From Ruminococcaceae bacterium OttesenSCG-928-D13 (lineage in GTDB: Bacteria; Bacillota; Clostridia; Oscillospirales; Ruminococcaceae): DNA of 56,914 bases. Below are positions 1 through 9,029 of this stretch, one piece after another. Each line of letters opens with the position of its first letter. Within the stretch, counting starts at the first letter, position 1. The position numbers and the translations under genes are program-made. The DNA is taken from the NCBI GenBank assembly GCA_030266915.1, contig JAJDIZ010000002.1, positions 1 to 56,914 of the forward strand, given 5' to 3'. A model generated the notes under the pieces. It was not told the DNA's origin. It did not search any database and saw only the letters and a list, made by a program, of their open reading frames with translations.

Positions 1-149
1 CTTGCCGCATAAGCAGGATAGTCAGATATTTCAAAAACTGTCTGCTTCGCCTACCCGGCAGAATTCCTGTCGATGTGTTGCCACATGCACCCGTATCCGG
101 TAAAATGGAAATGGTCAACCAAATAACTTCGTTAACCAGGAGGGCATAG

Positions 150-1091
150 ATGGCAAAGCAAATCATCGCCATTGCGGGGGCTGGCACCATGGGGGCGTCT
201 ATCGCGCAGGTGTACGCCCAGTGCGGCCACGAGGTGGTGCTGTACGACCTGTTTCCACTGGGCCTCGGGAAGGGCAAAGACCTGATTACCCTGAACCAGG
301 AGACGGCGGTGGCCGAGGGCAAGCTGACGGCGGCCCAATCGGCCGAGCTGCTGGGCCGCATCCACTTCACCACCGAGCTGGCCGATTTTGCCCGGGCAGA
401 CTTCGTCATCGAGGCCATCCTCGAGCGGATGGATGTAAAGCACGCTTTCTGGGCCGAGGCTTCGTCGCTGGTGCGTGCCGACGCCATCCTCACCAGCAAC
501 ACCAGCGGCCTGTCGCTTAGCGAGATCGCCACGGCCGTCATCCGGCCCGAGCGGTTCTGCGGCATGCACTGGATCAACCCGCCCCACATCGTGCCGCTGG
601 TGGAGGTGATCAAGGGGGACAAAACCAGCGATGAGACAGCCCAAGCGGTGTATGAAAGCGCCCTGGCCGCCGGGAAAAAGCCGGTGATGGTGCAGAAGGA
701 CGCCAAGGGCTTTGTGCTGAACCGCCTGCAGTTTGCCGTCCTGCGGGAGGCGATGCACATTGTGGAGAATGGCATCGCCAGCCCCGAGGACGTAGACAAC
801 GTGTTCAAGTACGGCCTGGGCATGCGCTACGCGGCCATCGGTCCCTTCGAGACGGCCGACCTGGGCGGACTGGACGTCTTCTACAACATCGCAAGCTATC
901 TGCTGGCCGACCTGAGCGACGAAAAGGCCGTGCCCGAGCTGCTGGCGGCCCGCTACCAGGCAGGTGATTACGGCGTCAAGAGCGGCAGGGGCTTCTATGA
1001 CTACTCGGATGGCAAGGACGAGGCGGCCATCCGCCGGCGGGACAAAATGTTCCTCAAGCTGGCCGAGTGCCTGTATGGCGGCGAGGACTGA
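150..1091 (+). CDS. 3-hydroxyacyl-CoA dehydrogenase family protein
   Basis: This 313-aa NAD-dependent dehydrogenase has the Rossmann motif GAGTMG near residue 10, the SNTS motif of the 3-hydroxyacyl-CoA dehydrogenase family, and a catalytic-His region reading HWINPPHIVPLVE. A C-terminal dimerisation domain ends in a KSGRGFYDY-type motif. The family oxidises L-3-hydroxyacyl-CoA esters or related 3-hydroxy acids. The NPPHIVPLVEV version resembles the L-gulonate/carnitine dehydrogenase side of the family as much as butyrate-pathway Hbd, so the substrate is left open. The start is fixed by AGGAGG 7 nt upstream of ATG. No other fatty-acid or butyrate gene is adjacent. A strong terminator follows, so it is probably monocistronic or the last gene of a unit entering from the left. 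Confidence 0.85.
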   Translation: MAKQIIAIAGAGTMGASIAQVYAQCGHEVVLYDLFPLGLGKGKDLITLNQETAVAEGKLTAAQSAELLGRIHFTTELADFARADFVIEAILERMDVKHAFWAEASSLVRADAILTSNTSGLSLSEIATAVIRPERFCGMHWINPPHIVPLVEVIKGDKTSDETAQAVYESALAAGKKPVMVQKDAKGFVLNRLQFAVLREAMHIVENGIASPEDVDNVFKYGLGMRYAAIGPFETADLGGLDVFYNIASYLLADLSDEKAVPELLAARYQAGDYGVKSGRGFYDYSDGKDEAAIRRRDKMFLKLAECLYGGED

Positions 1092-1130
1092 CGTCCCCCA
1101 ACCCGACCCGGCAGCCCACCGAAAAAGCAG

Positions 1131-1168
1131 AAAAAGCCCGGCCCGATGTCACATCGGGCCGGGCTTTT
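1131..1168. terminator. bidirectional intrinsic terminator
   Basis: A 13-bp GC-rich perfect stem (AGCCCGGCCCGAT with its complement, 4-nt loop) has an A-run on its left and a T-run on its right. It can terminate both the dehydrogenase (+) and the convergent kinase-like gene (-). Confidence 0.85.
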
Positions 1169-1218
1169 GGCACAGTTAAAAACGGGCGGGCACATCAAAT
1201 GGCCCAAATAGCGGCGGG

Positions 1219-3231
1219 TCAGTCGGCGGGCTCCTGGTAGTTGCCGTAGTAGGTGATCACCACTTTGGTGCTGCTGGTCACCTCGGCGTTCACCACGTAG
1301 TCGATGGAGGCCACCTTGCCGTCATTGTCGGACGAGATATCGTTATCGGTGACCTCGGGCGGGGAGTAGGGCACGCCGATCTTGTCGAGGTAGGTGGTCA
1401 GGGCGGTGTAGTCCCCACCCATATAGCTCTCAAGGTTGGGCATATAGAACTTGTCCAGCACGTTCACGTTCACAATGGTTGCCTCGGTGGCCACCTCGCC
1501 GCCGGCGGGCGGGTCGGTGGAGTAGATCAGGCCAACCTTGTGGTAGCCCTCGCTGTTGGCAATGGTGTTGACGCGGTACTGGGTGATGCCCACCCGTGTC
1601 AGCTCCGCAATGCCCTCGGCCTCCTTGCGGCCCGTGATGTCGGGCATCGCGACGGTCTTCACCTCGCCGGCCACGTAGAGCACAACCTTATCCTTGCCGG
1701 GCTTCACCTCGCTGCCGGCCGCCGGGTCTGTTTTGGTGACAGTGCCGGGCTCCACCTTGCCCGCGTTGGCCTCGGTGGCAACGGTGTATTCAATCCCCAG
1801 CTCTTTCAGCTTCTTTTCAGCGTCCTCCTGGGTGGTAAAGGTGTTCACAAAGTCGGGCATCACCACCGGCTCCATGCCGTCACTCACCCACAGCTTAATC
1901 TTGGTGCTGCCGTCCCAGGTGTCGCCGCCCTTCGGGTCCTGCCGGATAATCCGGCCTGCTTCCACGTCGTTGCTGTATTCCATCACCGGCTCGTCAAAGT
2001 TGAAAATGTCGGTGTAGGCCGCGTTCTTGGCCACATCCTCGTACAGCTTACCGGTGAAATCCGGGATGGTCTCCCCCACACTGATGGAGGAGCTGACCGA
2101 AATCGACACGCTGGAGGAAGGATCCTCCTTGCCGCGGTTGCGGGTGAAGGCCGAAATCAGCAGGATGATCAGCAGCAGCACCACCACAGCGCCCACGGCG
2201 CAGGCGCCCACAATCAGCTGCTGGCGGGTAAGGCCCAGCGGGCCGCGGCCCTCGGGCTTGCCGGTGCGCCCGCCGCCGCCCTCGCCGGCCAGGGCCAGCC
2301 GCAGGTCGGGGATGTTCTGGATGCGCTCGGCCGGCACCAGGCGCATGGCCCGGGCAATCCCGGCCGAAAGGTAGGCCGGCACGTCACGGTTCACGGTGCG
2401 GGCCGGGCGCAGGTTGTCCTGCATCCGGCGCTCGTTGGCCGGGTAGGGCGCCTCGCCGGCCACCAGCCGGTACAGCACGGCGCCCATGGCGTAGATATCG
2501 GTGTAGCGGCCCTCAAACTCGTTGGCGGCATACTGCTCGGGGGCGGTGTAGCCCGGGTAGAGCTTGGGCTTCAGCTCGCTGCCCTGCTGGCGCAGCGCCA
2601 GGGTGCCGTAGCCGCAGAGCTTGGCGGTGCCGCCGCTCTCGAGGATGATGTTCTCGGGTGCAATGCCCCGGTGCACCATATTTGCGGCGTGCATCGCCTC
2701 CACCCCGTTCAGCACCGGGCGCATCAGGGCCACGGCCCGGGCGGCGTCCACAGCGCCCTCGCGCTTGGTCAGGTACTCGGCCAGGGTGGGGCCTTCTATC
2801 TTTTCCAGCACCGCATAGGCGGTGTTGTTCTCCTCCACAACGTCCAGCACCTGCACCAGGCCCTCGGTGAGGCCCATGCGCAGCAGGGTGCCATACAGCT
2901 CGGCAAAATCGATGCGGGTGGTTTTGAACAGCACCTCGTTGCCGGGCTTCGGGCGGATGGAGCCGGTTTCGTCCCGGGAGGCGCAAAGGGTGACCGGCAT
3001 GAACTCTTTGATCACCACCCGCTGCAGGGTGTTGCCGTCGATGGCGGAATAGGTGACCCCCTCGCCGTCGATGTCGTTATAGCGGCCGACGGTGTAGCGC
3101 CCGGCCAGCACCCAACCGTTGGGCAGGGCCCCGCCGGGGTTGGTGTTCTCAAAAGTGATTCCGCATTTTGGGCACTGCCCGCTCCCGGCCGGAACGCGAC
3201 CAAAGCAATTGTCGCAAATCCTGTCCGCCAT
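1219..3231 (-). CDS. PASTA-domain protein kinase homologue, predicted pseudokinase
   Basis: The 670-aa protein starts with a zinc-ribbon (CDNC near residue 6, CPKC near 20), followed by a protein-kinase fold (about 45-310), a low-complexity linker, one membrane span (about 335-360) and about four extracellular PASTA-like repeats (about 385-660). PASTA kinases normally sense peptidoglycan fragments and phosphorylate cell-wall and division proteins. The ATP-binding lysine is present (VVIKEF), as is the APE-like motif (TAPEQY). The catalytic loop, however, reads HRGIAPEN where active kinases have HRD, and the metal-binding DFG is replaced by CGYG. Both essential aspartates are therefore missing, and I infer a pseudokinase or scaffold. 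RBS AAAGGTGG supports the start. It is followed by a terminator and preceded by yebC on the same strand. Confidence 0.85.
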   Translation of the reverse strand: MADRICDNCFGRVPAGSGQCPKCGITFENTNPGGALPNGWVLAGRYTVGRYNDIDGEGVTYSAIDGNTLQRVVIKEFMPVTLCASRDETGSIRPKPGNEVLFKTTRIDFAELYGTLLRMGLTEGLVQVLDVVEENNTAYAVLEKIEGPTLAEYLTKREGAVDAARAVALMRPVLNGVEAMHAANMVHRGIAPENIILESGGTAKLCGYGTLALRQQGSELKPKLYPGYTAPEQYAANEFEGRYTDIYAMGAVLYRLVAGEAPYPANERRMQDNLRPARTVNRDVPAYLSAGIARAMRLVPAERIQNIPDLRLALAGEGGGGRTGKPEGRGPLGLTRQQLIVGACAVGAVVVLLLIILLISAFTRNRGKEDPSSSVSISVSSSISVGETIPDFTGKLYEDVAKNAAYTDIFNFDEPVMEYSNDVEAGRIIRQDPKGGDTWDGSTKIKLWVSDGMEPVVMPDFVNTFTTQEDAEKKLKELGIEYTVATEANAGKVEPGTVTKTDPAAGSEVKPGKDKVVLYVAGEVKTVAMPDITGRKEAEGIAELTRVGITQYRVNTIANSEGYHKVGLIYSTDPPAGGEVATEATIVNVNVLDKFYMPNLESYMGGDYTALTTYLDKIGVPYSPPEVTDNDISSDNDGKVASIDYVVNAEVTSSTKVVITYYGNYQEPAD

Positions 3232-3288
3232 ATGATGTTGCCACCTTTCGTGTTGGTTCTGGTTCTGTGCTCTTTATGGGCCTTGGCC

Positions 3289-4023
3289 TCAGGGCAGGTC
3301 GTCGGCGTTCTCCAGGTTGTGCCACACGTCCTGCACGTCGTCGTCCTCCTCCAGATGGTCCAGCAGCTGGCCCATGCGCTTGAGGTCCTCCCCGCTCGAG
3401 AGGCTGACGGTGCTGGAGGCCACAAACTCCGCTTCGGCAGAGGTGACGTTATAGCCCTTTTCCCGCAGGGCGGCGGCCACCGCGTCCACCTTGGGAGGCT
3501 CGCAGGTCAGCTCGGCCATGCCGTCGTCGATATCGAAATCGTCGGCCCCGGCGTCGAAGGCGTCTTCCATCAGCTTTTCCTCGTCGAGGTTCTCCCCCTC
3601 AATCAGGATGATGCCCTTCTGGCTGAACTGGAAGGCCACCGAGCCGCTCTGCCCAAGGCTGGCGCCGTATTTATCGAAGTAGTGCCGCATGTTGGCGGCG
3701 GTGCGGTTGCGGTTGTCGGTCAGGGTTTCCACCATCACCGCGGTGCCCGAGGGGCCGTAGCCCTCGTAGGTGATGGATTCGTAGTCGTCCTTTTCGCCGC
3801 CCTCGGCCCGCTTGATGATGCGGTTGATGTTATCGTTCGGCACGTTCAGGCTCTTGGCCTTGGCAATCAGGTCCCGCAGCCTGCCGTTGGAATTCGGATC
3901 GCCCCCGCCCTCGCGCACCGCCACGGCAATTTCGCGGCCAACCTTGGTGAACAGTTTGGCCTTCTGCGCGTCGGTTTTTTCTTTCTTGCGCTTGATGTTG
4001 TTCCACTTGCTATGCCCGGACAT
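3289..4023 (-). CDS. yebC: YebC/PmpR family protein
   Basis: This 244-aa protein begins MSGHSKWNNIKRKK, the invariant start of the YebC/TACO1 family, and keeps the family length and acidic central region. Members were described as DNA-binding regulators. More recent work ties the family to translation of proline-rich stretches by the ribosome; which role applies here cannot be told from sequence. It lies 57 nt upstream of the kinase-like gene on the same strand, so the two may be co-transcribed. A GGAGGTGGGC stretch precedes the ATG. Confidence 0.93.
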   Translation of the reverse strand: MSGHSKWNNIKRKKEKTDAQKAKLFTKVGREIAVAVREGGGDPNSNGRLRDLIAKAKSLNVPNDNINRIIKRAEGGEKDDYESITYEGYGPSGTAVMVETLTDNRNRTAANMRHYFDKYGASLGQSGSVAFQFSQKGIILIEGENLDEEKLMEDAFDAGADDFDIDDGMAELTCEPPKVDAVAAALREKGYNVTSAEAEFVASSTVSLSSGEDLKRMGQLLDHLEEDDDVQDVWHNLENADDLP

Positions 4024-4201
4024 AGCCCACCTCCGGAAGTATCATTATATTTTATCTACTGGTTATCCACTAAAGATTAATTTTACCATATTTTGGCGGC
4101 GGTTGCAAAACACGCCATTTGTAACGGCAGACCGGTATCCATCTCGCATAATCCACGAATAATTGTAGCATAAACACCGGCCGATTCAAACTTCGAAATG
4201 G

Positions 4202-6220
4202 TTACACTTTGTAGATCAGCACCGTCTCGCTCTCGAAGGCGGGCGCGGCACCTTCGAAGGGGTGCCCGCCGCTGGGCAGGTGCACCAGCAGCACCGAAAT
4301 GCCGTTTTCACGGGCCAGCTGCGTGGCCTGCTCGAAGCTTTCAGCCGCGAAGATACCGTCGCTCACCTGCTCCAGGTTGTGGCGCAGCAGGTGGTAGTCA
4401 AGGCTGTAATCCATGGCGTAGCGCCAGCTCTCCACAAAGGCCTGGCGCTGGCTCTCGGCCGTGTAGTAGTGGAAAACGCCCTCGGCGGCCTCGGGAACCT
4501 TGGCGTTGCGGTTGGTGGCGAACACCTCGTCCCTGGCCATGTTGTCCGCCAGCCAGCGGGCGGCGGCGTAGTCGTCCCGGGTGATGGTCTCAGCCGCCAG
4601 GGGCATGTCGGGCCGCAGGTGCAGGCAGCGCAGGGCGCTCTGCACTCCCACCCGCAGGCTGGGCGCGGCGTAGTAGACCGTGCTGGCAAAGCCGAGGGCG
4701 CACAGCAGCAGCACCGCCACCCCGGCGGTTCGCCCGGCCATCGGGCGTTCCGTCTTTTTTGACACAATCCCGTCGAAAAACCGTGAGGCCACCCGCCCGG
4801 CGCAGATCCACATACAGAACACCGCGGCCAGCAAAAAGTAGCTCTGGGAGAAGGAGTAGTGATTGAACAGCGCGTAGGCCGCGATGCCCCCCGGCACAAT
4901 GGCGTTCACCACAAGCGCCGTGACACCAAGCTTTTTGAACTCGACAAGGCTGTAGACCAGGGAGATCAGGTAGAGCACCAGGGCCGGCAGGCAGCGCTCC
5001 CACAGGATTTTGAGGGCGTCCACCAGCATGGCAAGACTGGGCTGGAACAGCAGGTTGTTGATGGCCTGCCGGTAGATCAAAAACCACAGCAGGCCGAAGA
5101 TGGCCGCGCCGCCGCCGGCGGCAGAGAGCAGCCACAGGTTTGGCTTTTTCCGCAGCAGGAAATCCACGAGAAAGGCGGCCAGCAGGGCGCACACCAGCAG
5201 CACCCCCACCGTGCTCTTGCCCCAGATCAAGGCCGTCAGCGTGCCCAGCAGGGCGGCCAGCGCCCGCTTGCTCTTGAAGCCCCCGGCCTCGCATTGCTGC
5301 AAAACCAGCAGGGCGGCGGCAAAGAAGAAGTTGCTCTGCATCACACCATTCATGTTGGTGAACACATGGCTGTAACCGGCGTTCCAGCTGGTGTGGCCAA
5401 ACAGCACCCCGGCCGGGACGATCAGCGCGGCGTAGGGCCCGGTGCCAAAGCCCTTTGCCAGCAAGTAGAGGGCCGCGCAGAGCAGGGCGCACCAGATGGG
5501 CCAGCCGTAGTAGCAGATGGAATCCCAGGCGTTCTGGCCGCAGAGCAGCCCCACAAGGCCGCCCAGCACGTCGCTGAAATAGTGGTAGTGCAGGATGCCC
5601 CCGGCCGTCCGGATGTCCCGCACCGGGCTGCCAAACTGGGCCGAGGCCGCGTTGCCCACGCTCCACAGCAGGTCCTGGCTGTACACCCGGTTGCCGCCGT
5701 TTGCGGGCCGCGCATAGGTGAACACCCCGGAAAAGATGTACAAAAACAGGGCCGCGGCCAGCAGCATCACCAGCAGCCAGGCGCCATTTGATAAGCCACC
5801 CAGCCGGGGTTTTGCGGGGAGGCGCTCGGCACCCACGCCGTCCACCATCCGTGCCGAGCGCTGATCCCTCAGCCGCAGAAAGGCCCACCCCAGCCCGAGC
5901 AGGGCGCTGGGCAGGCCGCAGAGCCACACCGGGGCAAAGCTGCCCAGGGTGGTGAACACCAGCATCAGTAAAAGGCCGCCCAGCGGCACAGCGGCCACCA
6001 GGCGCACCGCAAGCGCTGCCTTCGGCAGGGCAAGGGCGGACAGCCACAGGCCGGGCAGCACCACAAGCACTCCGAAGCCCAGCGGGTAGAGGAACACCCC
6101 GGCCACACTGCCGCCCGAGAGCCCCACCGCCACAGTGTACAACGCAAAAACGCCCGCCGCCACAACGATGGCGAGGACGGGTACAACACGGTTTGCTTTG
6201 GATGCTGCCGTTTTCTGCAA
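4202..6220 (-). CDS. large polytopic membrane protein, possibly GT-C-like
   Basis: The 672-aa protein has many hydrophobic segments, beginning with a first span at about residues 12-35 and continuing to about residue 530, then a soluble C-terminal domain of about 130 aa. The layout (multiple spans, a large loop with acidic and aromatic residues such as YSQDLLWSVG, and a C-terminal soluble domain) is like GT-C-fold lipid-linked sugar transferases or similar uncharacterised proteins. I see no diagnostic motif, so no enzymatic activity is assigned. The start is a TTG with AAAGGG about 10 nt upstream, which is only moderately convincing. It is separated from mrnC upstream by a palindromic repeat element. 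Confidence 0.6.
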   Translation of the reverse strand: MQKTAASKANRVVPVLAIVVAAGVFALYTVAVGLSGGSVAGVFLYPLGFGVLVVLPGLWLSALALPKAALAVRLVAAVPLGGLLLMLVFTTLGSFAPVWLCGLPSALLGLGWAFLRLRDQRSARMVDGVGAERLPAKPRLGGLSNGAWLLVMLLAAALFLYIFSGVFTYARPANGGNRVYSQDLLWSVGNAASAQFGSPVRDIRTAGGILHYHYFSDVLGGLVGLLCGQNAWDSICYYGWPIWCALLCAALYLLAKGFGTGPYAALIVPAGVLFGHTSWNAGYSHVFTNMNGVMQSNFFFAAALLVLQQCEAGGFKSKRALAALLGTLTALIWGKSTVGVLLVCALLAAFLVDFLLRKKPNLWLLSAAGGGAAIFGLLWFLIYRQAINNLLFQPSLAMLVDALKILWERCLPALVLYLISLVYSLVEFKKLGVTALVVNAIVPGGIAAYALFNHYSFSQSYFLLAAVFCMWICAGRVASRFFDGIVSKKTERPMAGRTAGVAVLLLCALGFASTVYYAAPSLRVGVQSALRCLHLRPDMPLAAETITRDDYAAARWLADNMARDEVFATNRNAKVPEAAEGVFHYYTAESQRQAFVESWRYAMDYSLDYHLLRHNLEQVSDGIFAAESFEQATQLARENGISVLLVHLPSGGHPFEGAAPAFESETVLIYKV

Positions 6221-6320
6221 GTGCCGCCGCCCTTTCCGCTGGAATTGATTTACATCGAAACCTTACTGACGTTTCTTATCTGAATAGTAAGCGAAACCGC
6301 AAGCAAAGTGCGTCTCGTCC

Positions 6321-6413
6321 GCGGCGCCATGTGCCGTGGCATTCCTCCACTCGCATGCTTCGCATATCCTTAGCCCTAGGCTCGCTCCAGAATGCCCCGG
6401 CCCATGGCGCCGC
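6321..6413. repeat. palindromic element, copy 1 (conserved core, local arms)
   Basis: A 24-nt left arm (6321-6344) is complementary to the right arm (6390-6413) with two mismatches. Between them is a core (6353-6388) that recurs almost unchanged at 13011-13046 and 21422-21456. The core contains two mini-hairpins, ATGC-TTC-GCAT and AGCC-CTA-GGCT. The arms differ in sequence from the other copies but keep pairing. It lies between two minus-strand genes. Confidence 0.85.
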
Positions 6414-6455
6414 TGCCTTTTCTTCACTCTTCATTAAACTATGCAGCGGCCACTT

Positions 6456-6863
6456 TTATTTCATCTCAAGATGCCGCTGCCAGATCGGCTCGAAAAGCTC
6501 CTCCACCCGCTCCAGCCGGTTTTGCAGGTAGAGCCAGCCAAACAGCGCCTCAAGGCCGGTGGAGGCCCGGTACTCCTCGGCGGAGGCATTCTTGCTCACC
6601 GTGGCCTTGCTTGCGTTGCGGCCCCGGCGCACAATGTCGGCCTCCTGCTCGGTGAGCATCGGCTCCAGCAGGTGCAGGGCCGCAAACTGGCCCCTGGCGC
6701 TCACCATCTCCACCGCGCTGCGGTGCAGCGCCCCGGCGGGCATCCGGCTTTCGGCCACCAGGCGGGCGCGCACCAAAAGCTCAATCACACCGTCGCCCAC
6801 AAAGGCCAGCGCCAGGGGGCTGCGCTCCCGCAGATCAATCTCCGATTCAGGGAATGTCAGCAT
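6456..6863 (-). CDS. mrnC: Mini-ribonuclease 3
   Basis: This 135-aa protein is a stand-alone RNase III catalytic domain without a dsRNA-binding domain, the hallmark of Mini-III, which matures 23S rRNA ends in Gram-positive bacteria. Near the N-terminus LAFVGDGVIELLVR matches the family's LAYxGDAVYE region with the active-site acidic residue. Near the C-terminus GLEALFGWLYL matches the second catalytic patch (EALxGxLYL). The length is typical. In many Firmicutes mrnC sits beside cysS; here it follows obgE by 9 nt and is presumably co-transcribed with it. Confidence 0.9.
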   Translation of the reverse strand: MLTFPESEIDLRERSPLALAFVGDGVIELLVRARLVAESRMPAGALHRSAVEMVSARGQFAALHLLEPMLTEQEADIVRRGRNASKATVSKNASAEEYRASTGLEALFGWLYLQNRLERVEELFEPIWQRHLEMK

Positions 6864-6872
6864 AGGGTTCCC

Positions 6873-8150
6873 TCAAAAGACATAGTCAAATTCGTAGTCG
6901 CCGATCTTGATGGTGTCGTCCTCCTCCACCCCAAGCTCAATCAGCTTCGCCAGCACGCCGACGCTATCCAGCTGGCGCTGGAAGTATTGCAGGCTCTCCC
7001 AGTCGTCCACGTTGCTGCCGGCCAGAATCCGCTCCAGCCAGGGGGCCTCCACCTCGAACAGGTGGTCATCCAGCTTGGTGGCAATGAAGGCGCGGCCCTC
7101 ACCCGCCGGCTGCAGGGACGGGATGTAATCCGGCACAAAGCGCTCCACCGGCGGCAGCTTTTTCAGCTCGGTGTAAACCAGGCGGGGCAGCTCGTCGGTG
7201 CCGGTGTGGGCCGCCGCGCTGATGGTGCGGAAAATCAGGCCCTTTTCCTCGATGAAATCCCTAAACGCGGCCACCTGTTCCTCGGTGGCGATGTCGCACT
7301 TGTTGCCCAGCACAATCTGGGGCCGGCCGGCCAGCTCGGGGCTGAAAGCCGCCAGCTCGGCGTTGATCTTCTCAAAGTCTGCCACCGGGTCCCGCCCTTC
7401 GCTGCCCGAAACGTCCACAAGATGCAGCAGCAGGCGGCAGCGCTCCACATGGCGCAGGAAGTCGTGCCCAAGGCCCGCCCCGCCGGCAGCCCCCTCGATC
7501 AGGCCCGGGATGTCGGCAGCCACAAAGCTCTCCTCCTCGGCCACCCGCACCACCCCAAGCTGGGGCACCAGCGTGGTGAAGGGATAGTTCGCCACCTTGG
7601 GCCGGGCCGCGCTGATCACACTGATCAGCGTGCTTTTGCCCACGTTGGGGAAGCCGATTAGCCCCACGTCGGCTATCAGCTTAAGCTCCAGCCGGGCGTC
7701 GAAGGCATCTCCGGGCAGGCCGGGCTTGGCAAAGCGCGGGGCCTGCCGCTGGGGGGTGGCAAAGTGGCTGTTGCCCCAGCCGCCCCGGCCGCCCTTCGCA
7801 ATCACCACCGGCTCGTCGCCCGAGACGTCGGCCCGCAAAAGGCCGGTGGCGTCATCCAGCACCAGGGTGCCCCGGGGCACCTTGAGCACCAGGTCCGGCG
7901 CGGCCTTGCCATACTGCTTCTTGCCACGGCCGTCCTCGCCGTTCTGGGCGGCGTACTTGCGCTTGTAGCGGAAGTCCATCAAAGTGGACAGATTGTCGTC
8001 AGCCACCAGCACCACATCGCCGCCGCGGCCGCCGTCGCCGCCGTCCGGCCCGCCGTTGGCCACATATTTCTCCCGGTGGAAGGACACACAGCCGTTGCCC
8101 CCCTTGCCGGCCTCGATGCGAATCTTCGCCACATCTACAAAACTGGCCAT
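6873..8150 (-). CDS. obgE: GTPase ObgE/CgtA
   Basis: The protein has the Obg glycine-rich N-terminal domain (KGGNGCVSFHREK, GGPDGGDGGRGG), a central GTPase domain with P-loop GFPNVGKST, switch motif DIPGLIEGA and NKCD, and a C-terminal OCT domain. It acts in ribosome assembly and stress control. An upstream in-frame ATG at 8186 would add 12 residues, but AAGGAGG lies 7 nt before the ATG at 8150, where the family start MASFVDVAKI begins. I therefore chose 8150, giving 425 aa. It lies downstream of rplU-rpmA, a common Gram-positive order, but a terminator separates it from rpmA. Confidence 0.95.
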   Translation of the reverse strand: MASFVDVAKIRIEAGKGGNGCVSFHREKYVANGGPDGGDGGRGGDVVLVADDNLSTLMDFRYKRKYAAQNGEDGRGKKQYGKAAPDLVLKVPRGTLVLDDATGLLRADVSGDEPVVIAKGGRGGWGNSHFATPQRQAPRFAKPGLPGDAFDARLELKLIADVGLIGFPNVGKSTLISVISAARPKVANYPFTTLVPQLGVVRVAEEESFVAADIPGLIEGAAGGAGLGHDFLRHVERCRLLLHLVDVSGSEGRDPVADFEKINAELAAFSPELAGRPQIVLGNKCDIATEEQVAAFRDFIEEKGLIFRTISAAAHTGTDELPRLVYTELKKLPPVERFVPDYIPSLQPAGEGRAFIATKLDDHLFEVEAPWLERILAGSNVDDWESLQYFQRQLDSVGVLAKLIELGVEEDDTIKIGDYEFDYVF

Positions 8151-8189
8151 TGCGGGCCTCCTTTTGGTAGTTTTTTGTGTTCCCAAACC

Positions 8190-8217
8190 AAAAACTGCCG
8201 GACCAGCGGCCCGGCAG
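8190..8217 (-). terminator. intrinsic terminator after rpmA
   Basis: On the minus strand a perfect 7-bp stem CTGCCGG/CCGGCAG with a 9-nt loop is followed by TTTTT. It ends rplU-rpmA transcription ahead of obgE. Confidence 0.75.
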
Positions 8218-8238
8218 TGGTTCTGTTAAGCTAAAAAT

Positions 8239-8490
8239 TTACTGCTTGATAGAAACCTTTTTGCGGTCCCGGCCCCAGCGCTCGAAGCTCACGCGGCCGT
8301 CCACCAGGGCAAAGAGGGTGTCGTCCTTGCCTTTGCCAACGTTCTCGCCGGGATGGATGTGGGTGCCGCGCTGCCGCACCAGAATGTTGCCGGCCAGCAC
8401 AAACTGCCCGTCTGCGCGCTTCGCGCCCAGCCGCTTGCTCTCGGAGTCGCGGCCGTTCTTGGTTGAACCTACGCCTTTTTTATGTGCCAT
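8239..8490 (-). CDS. rpmA: 50S ribosomal protein L27
   Basis: This 83-aa L27 starts directly at [16 protein letters not shown], the mature N-terminus that reaches the peptidyl-transferase centre. Most Firmicutes L27 proteins carry an N-terminal extension of about nine residues (ending LQFFA) that is removed by the protease Prp, encoded between rplU and rpmA. Neither the extension nor a prp gene is present: rpmA starts 22 nt after rplU, with GGGAGGAG as its RBS. Confidence 0.97.
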   Translation of the reverse strand: MAHKKGVGSTKNGRDSESKRLGAKRADGQFVLAGNILVRQRGTHIHPGENVGKGKDDTLFALVDGRVSFERWGRDRKKVSIKQ

Positions 8491-8512
8491 GGTAGTTTAC
8501 TCCTCCCGGAAA

Positions 8513-8833
8513 TTATTTCGCGTTGATGGCGGTGATCTCCACCTTGGTGTAGGGCTGACGGTGGCCAATGCGGCGCACGCTGCCCTTTTTGGGCTTGTAG
8601 GTGATGATGTTCAGCTTTTTGCCGCGGCCGCTTTTCAGCACGGTGCCGCTCACTTTGGCGCCGGCCACGTTCGGGGTGCCAACGGTAACTTTGCCGTCTT
8701 CGCCCACGGCCAGAACATCCTCGAACTCGACGGTGTCGCCCGCCTCGGCCTCGAGCTTCTCGATGAAGATCTCATCGCCTTTTTCCACGCGGTACTGCTT
8801 ACCGCCGGTCTTGATCACTGCGTACATGGCCAT
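8513..8833 (-). CDS. rplU: 50S ribosomal protein L21
   Basis: This 106-aa protein has the classical L21 start [18 protein letters not shown] (after MA) and the C-terminal [11 protein letters not shown] motif. It is the first gene of a two-gene ribosomal protein operon with rpmA. A good sigma-A promoter lies about 95 nt upstream, leaving an untranslated leader long enough for an autogenous L21-type leader, although I did not recognise the consensus with certainty. Confidence 0.97.
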   Translation of the reverse strand: MAMYAVIKTGGKQYRVEKGDEIFIEKLEAEAGDTVEFEDVLAVGEDGKVTVGTPNVAGAKVSGTVLKSGRGKKLNIITYKPKKGSVRRIGHRQPYTKVEITAINAK

Positions 8834-8925
8834 TCCTCATTTACTTATAGACTCGCTGCCAGGGGCGGCTGCACACTGCCAAACGCAGGCGCAACACTTC
8901 AAAACCCGTTACAAGCGGCCCTATT

Positions 8926-8955
8926 ACTATATCACAGGGGCGGGGCGGATGTCAA
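8926..8955 (-). promoter_or_regulatory. sigma-A promoter of rplU-rpmA
   Basis: Read on the minus strand, TTGACA (8955-8950), an 18-nt spacer and TATAGT (8931-8926) form a near-consensus vegetative promoter pointing at rplU. Confidence 0.75.
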
Positions 8956-8970
8956 CGGAATTCTCACAGG

Positions 8971-8996
8971 AAAACCGGGCCCGCGCGGGGCCCGGC
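8971..8996 (-). terminator. intrinsic terminator after ireB
   Basis: A GC-rich hairpin (CCGGGCCCGCG...GGGCCCGG) is followed on the minus strand by TTTT. It lies 34 nt beyond the ireB stop codon and just upstream of the rplU promoter. Confidence 0.7.
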
Positions 8997-9029
8997 ATTG
9001 GCCAAATAATACCCATCGGGCTATATCGC

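Noticed and set aside
1540-4080. 846-codon open frame on the plus strand across the kinase-like and yebC genes
   Set aside because: It is antisense to two clearly recognisable genes, has His/Gly/Val-rich composition typical of the antisense of GC-rich coding sequence, and no RBS or family.
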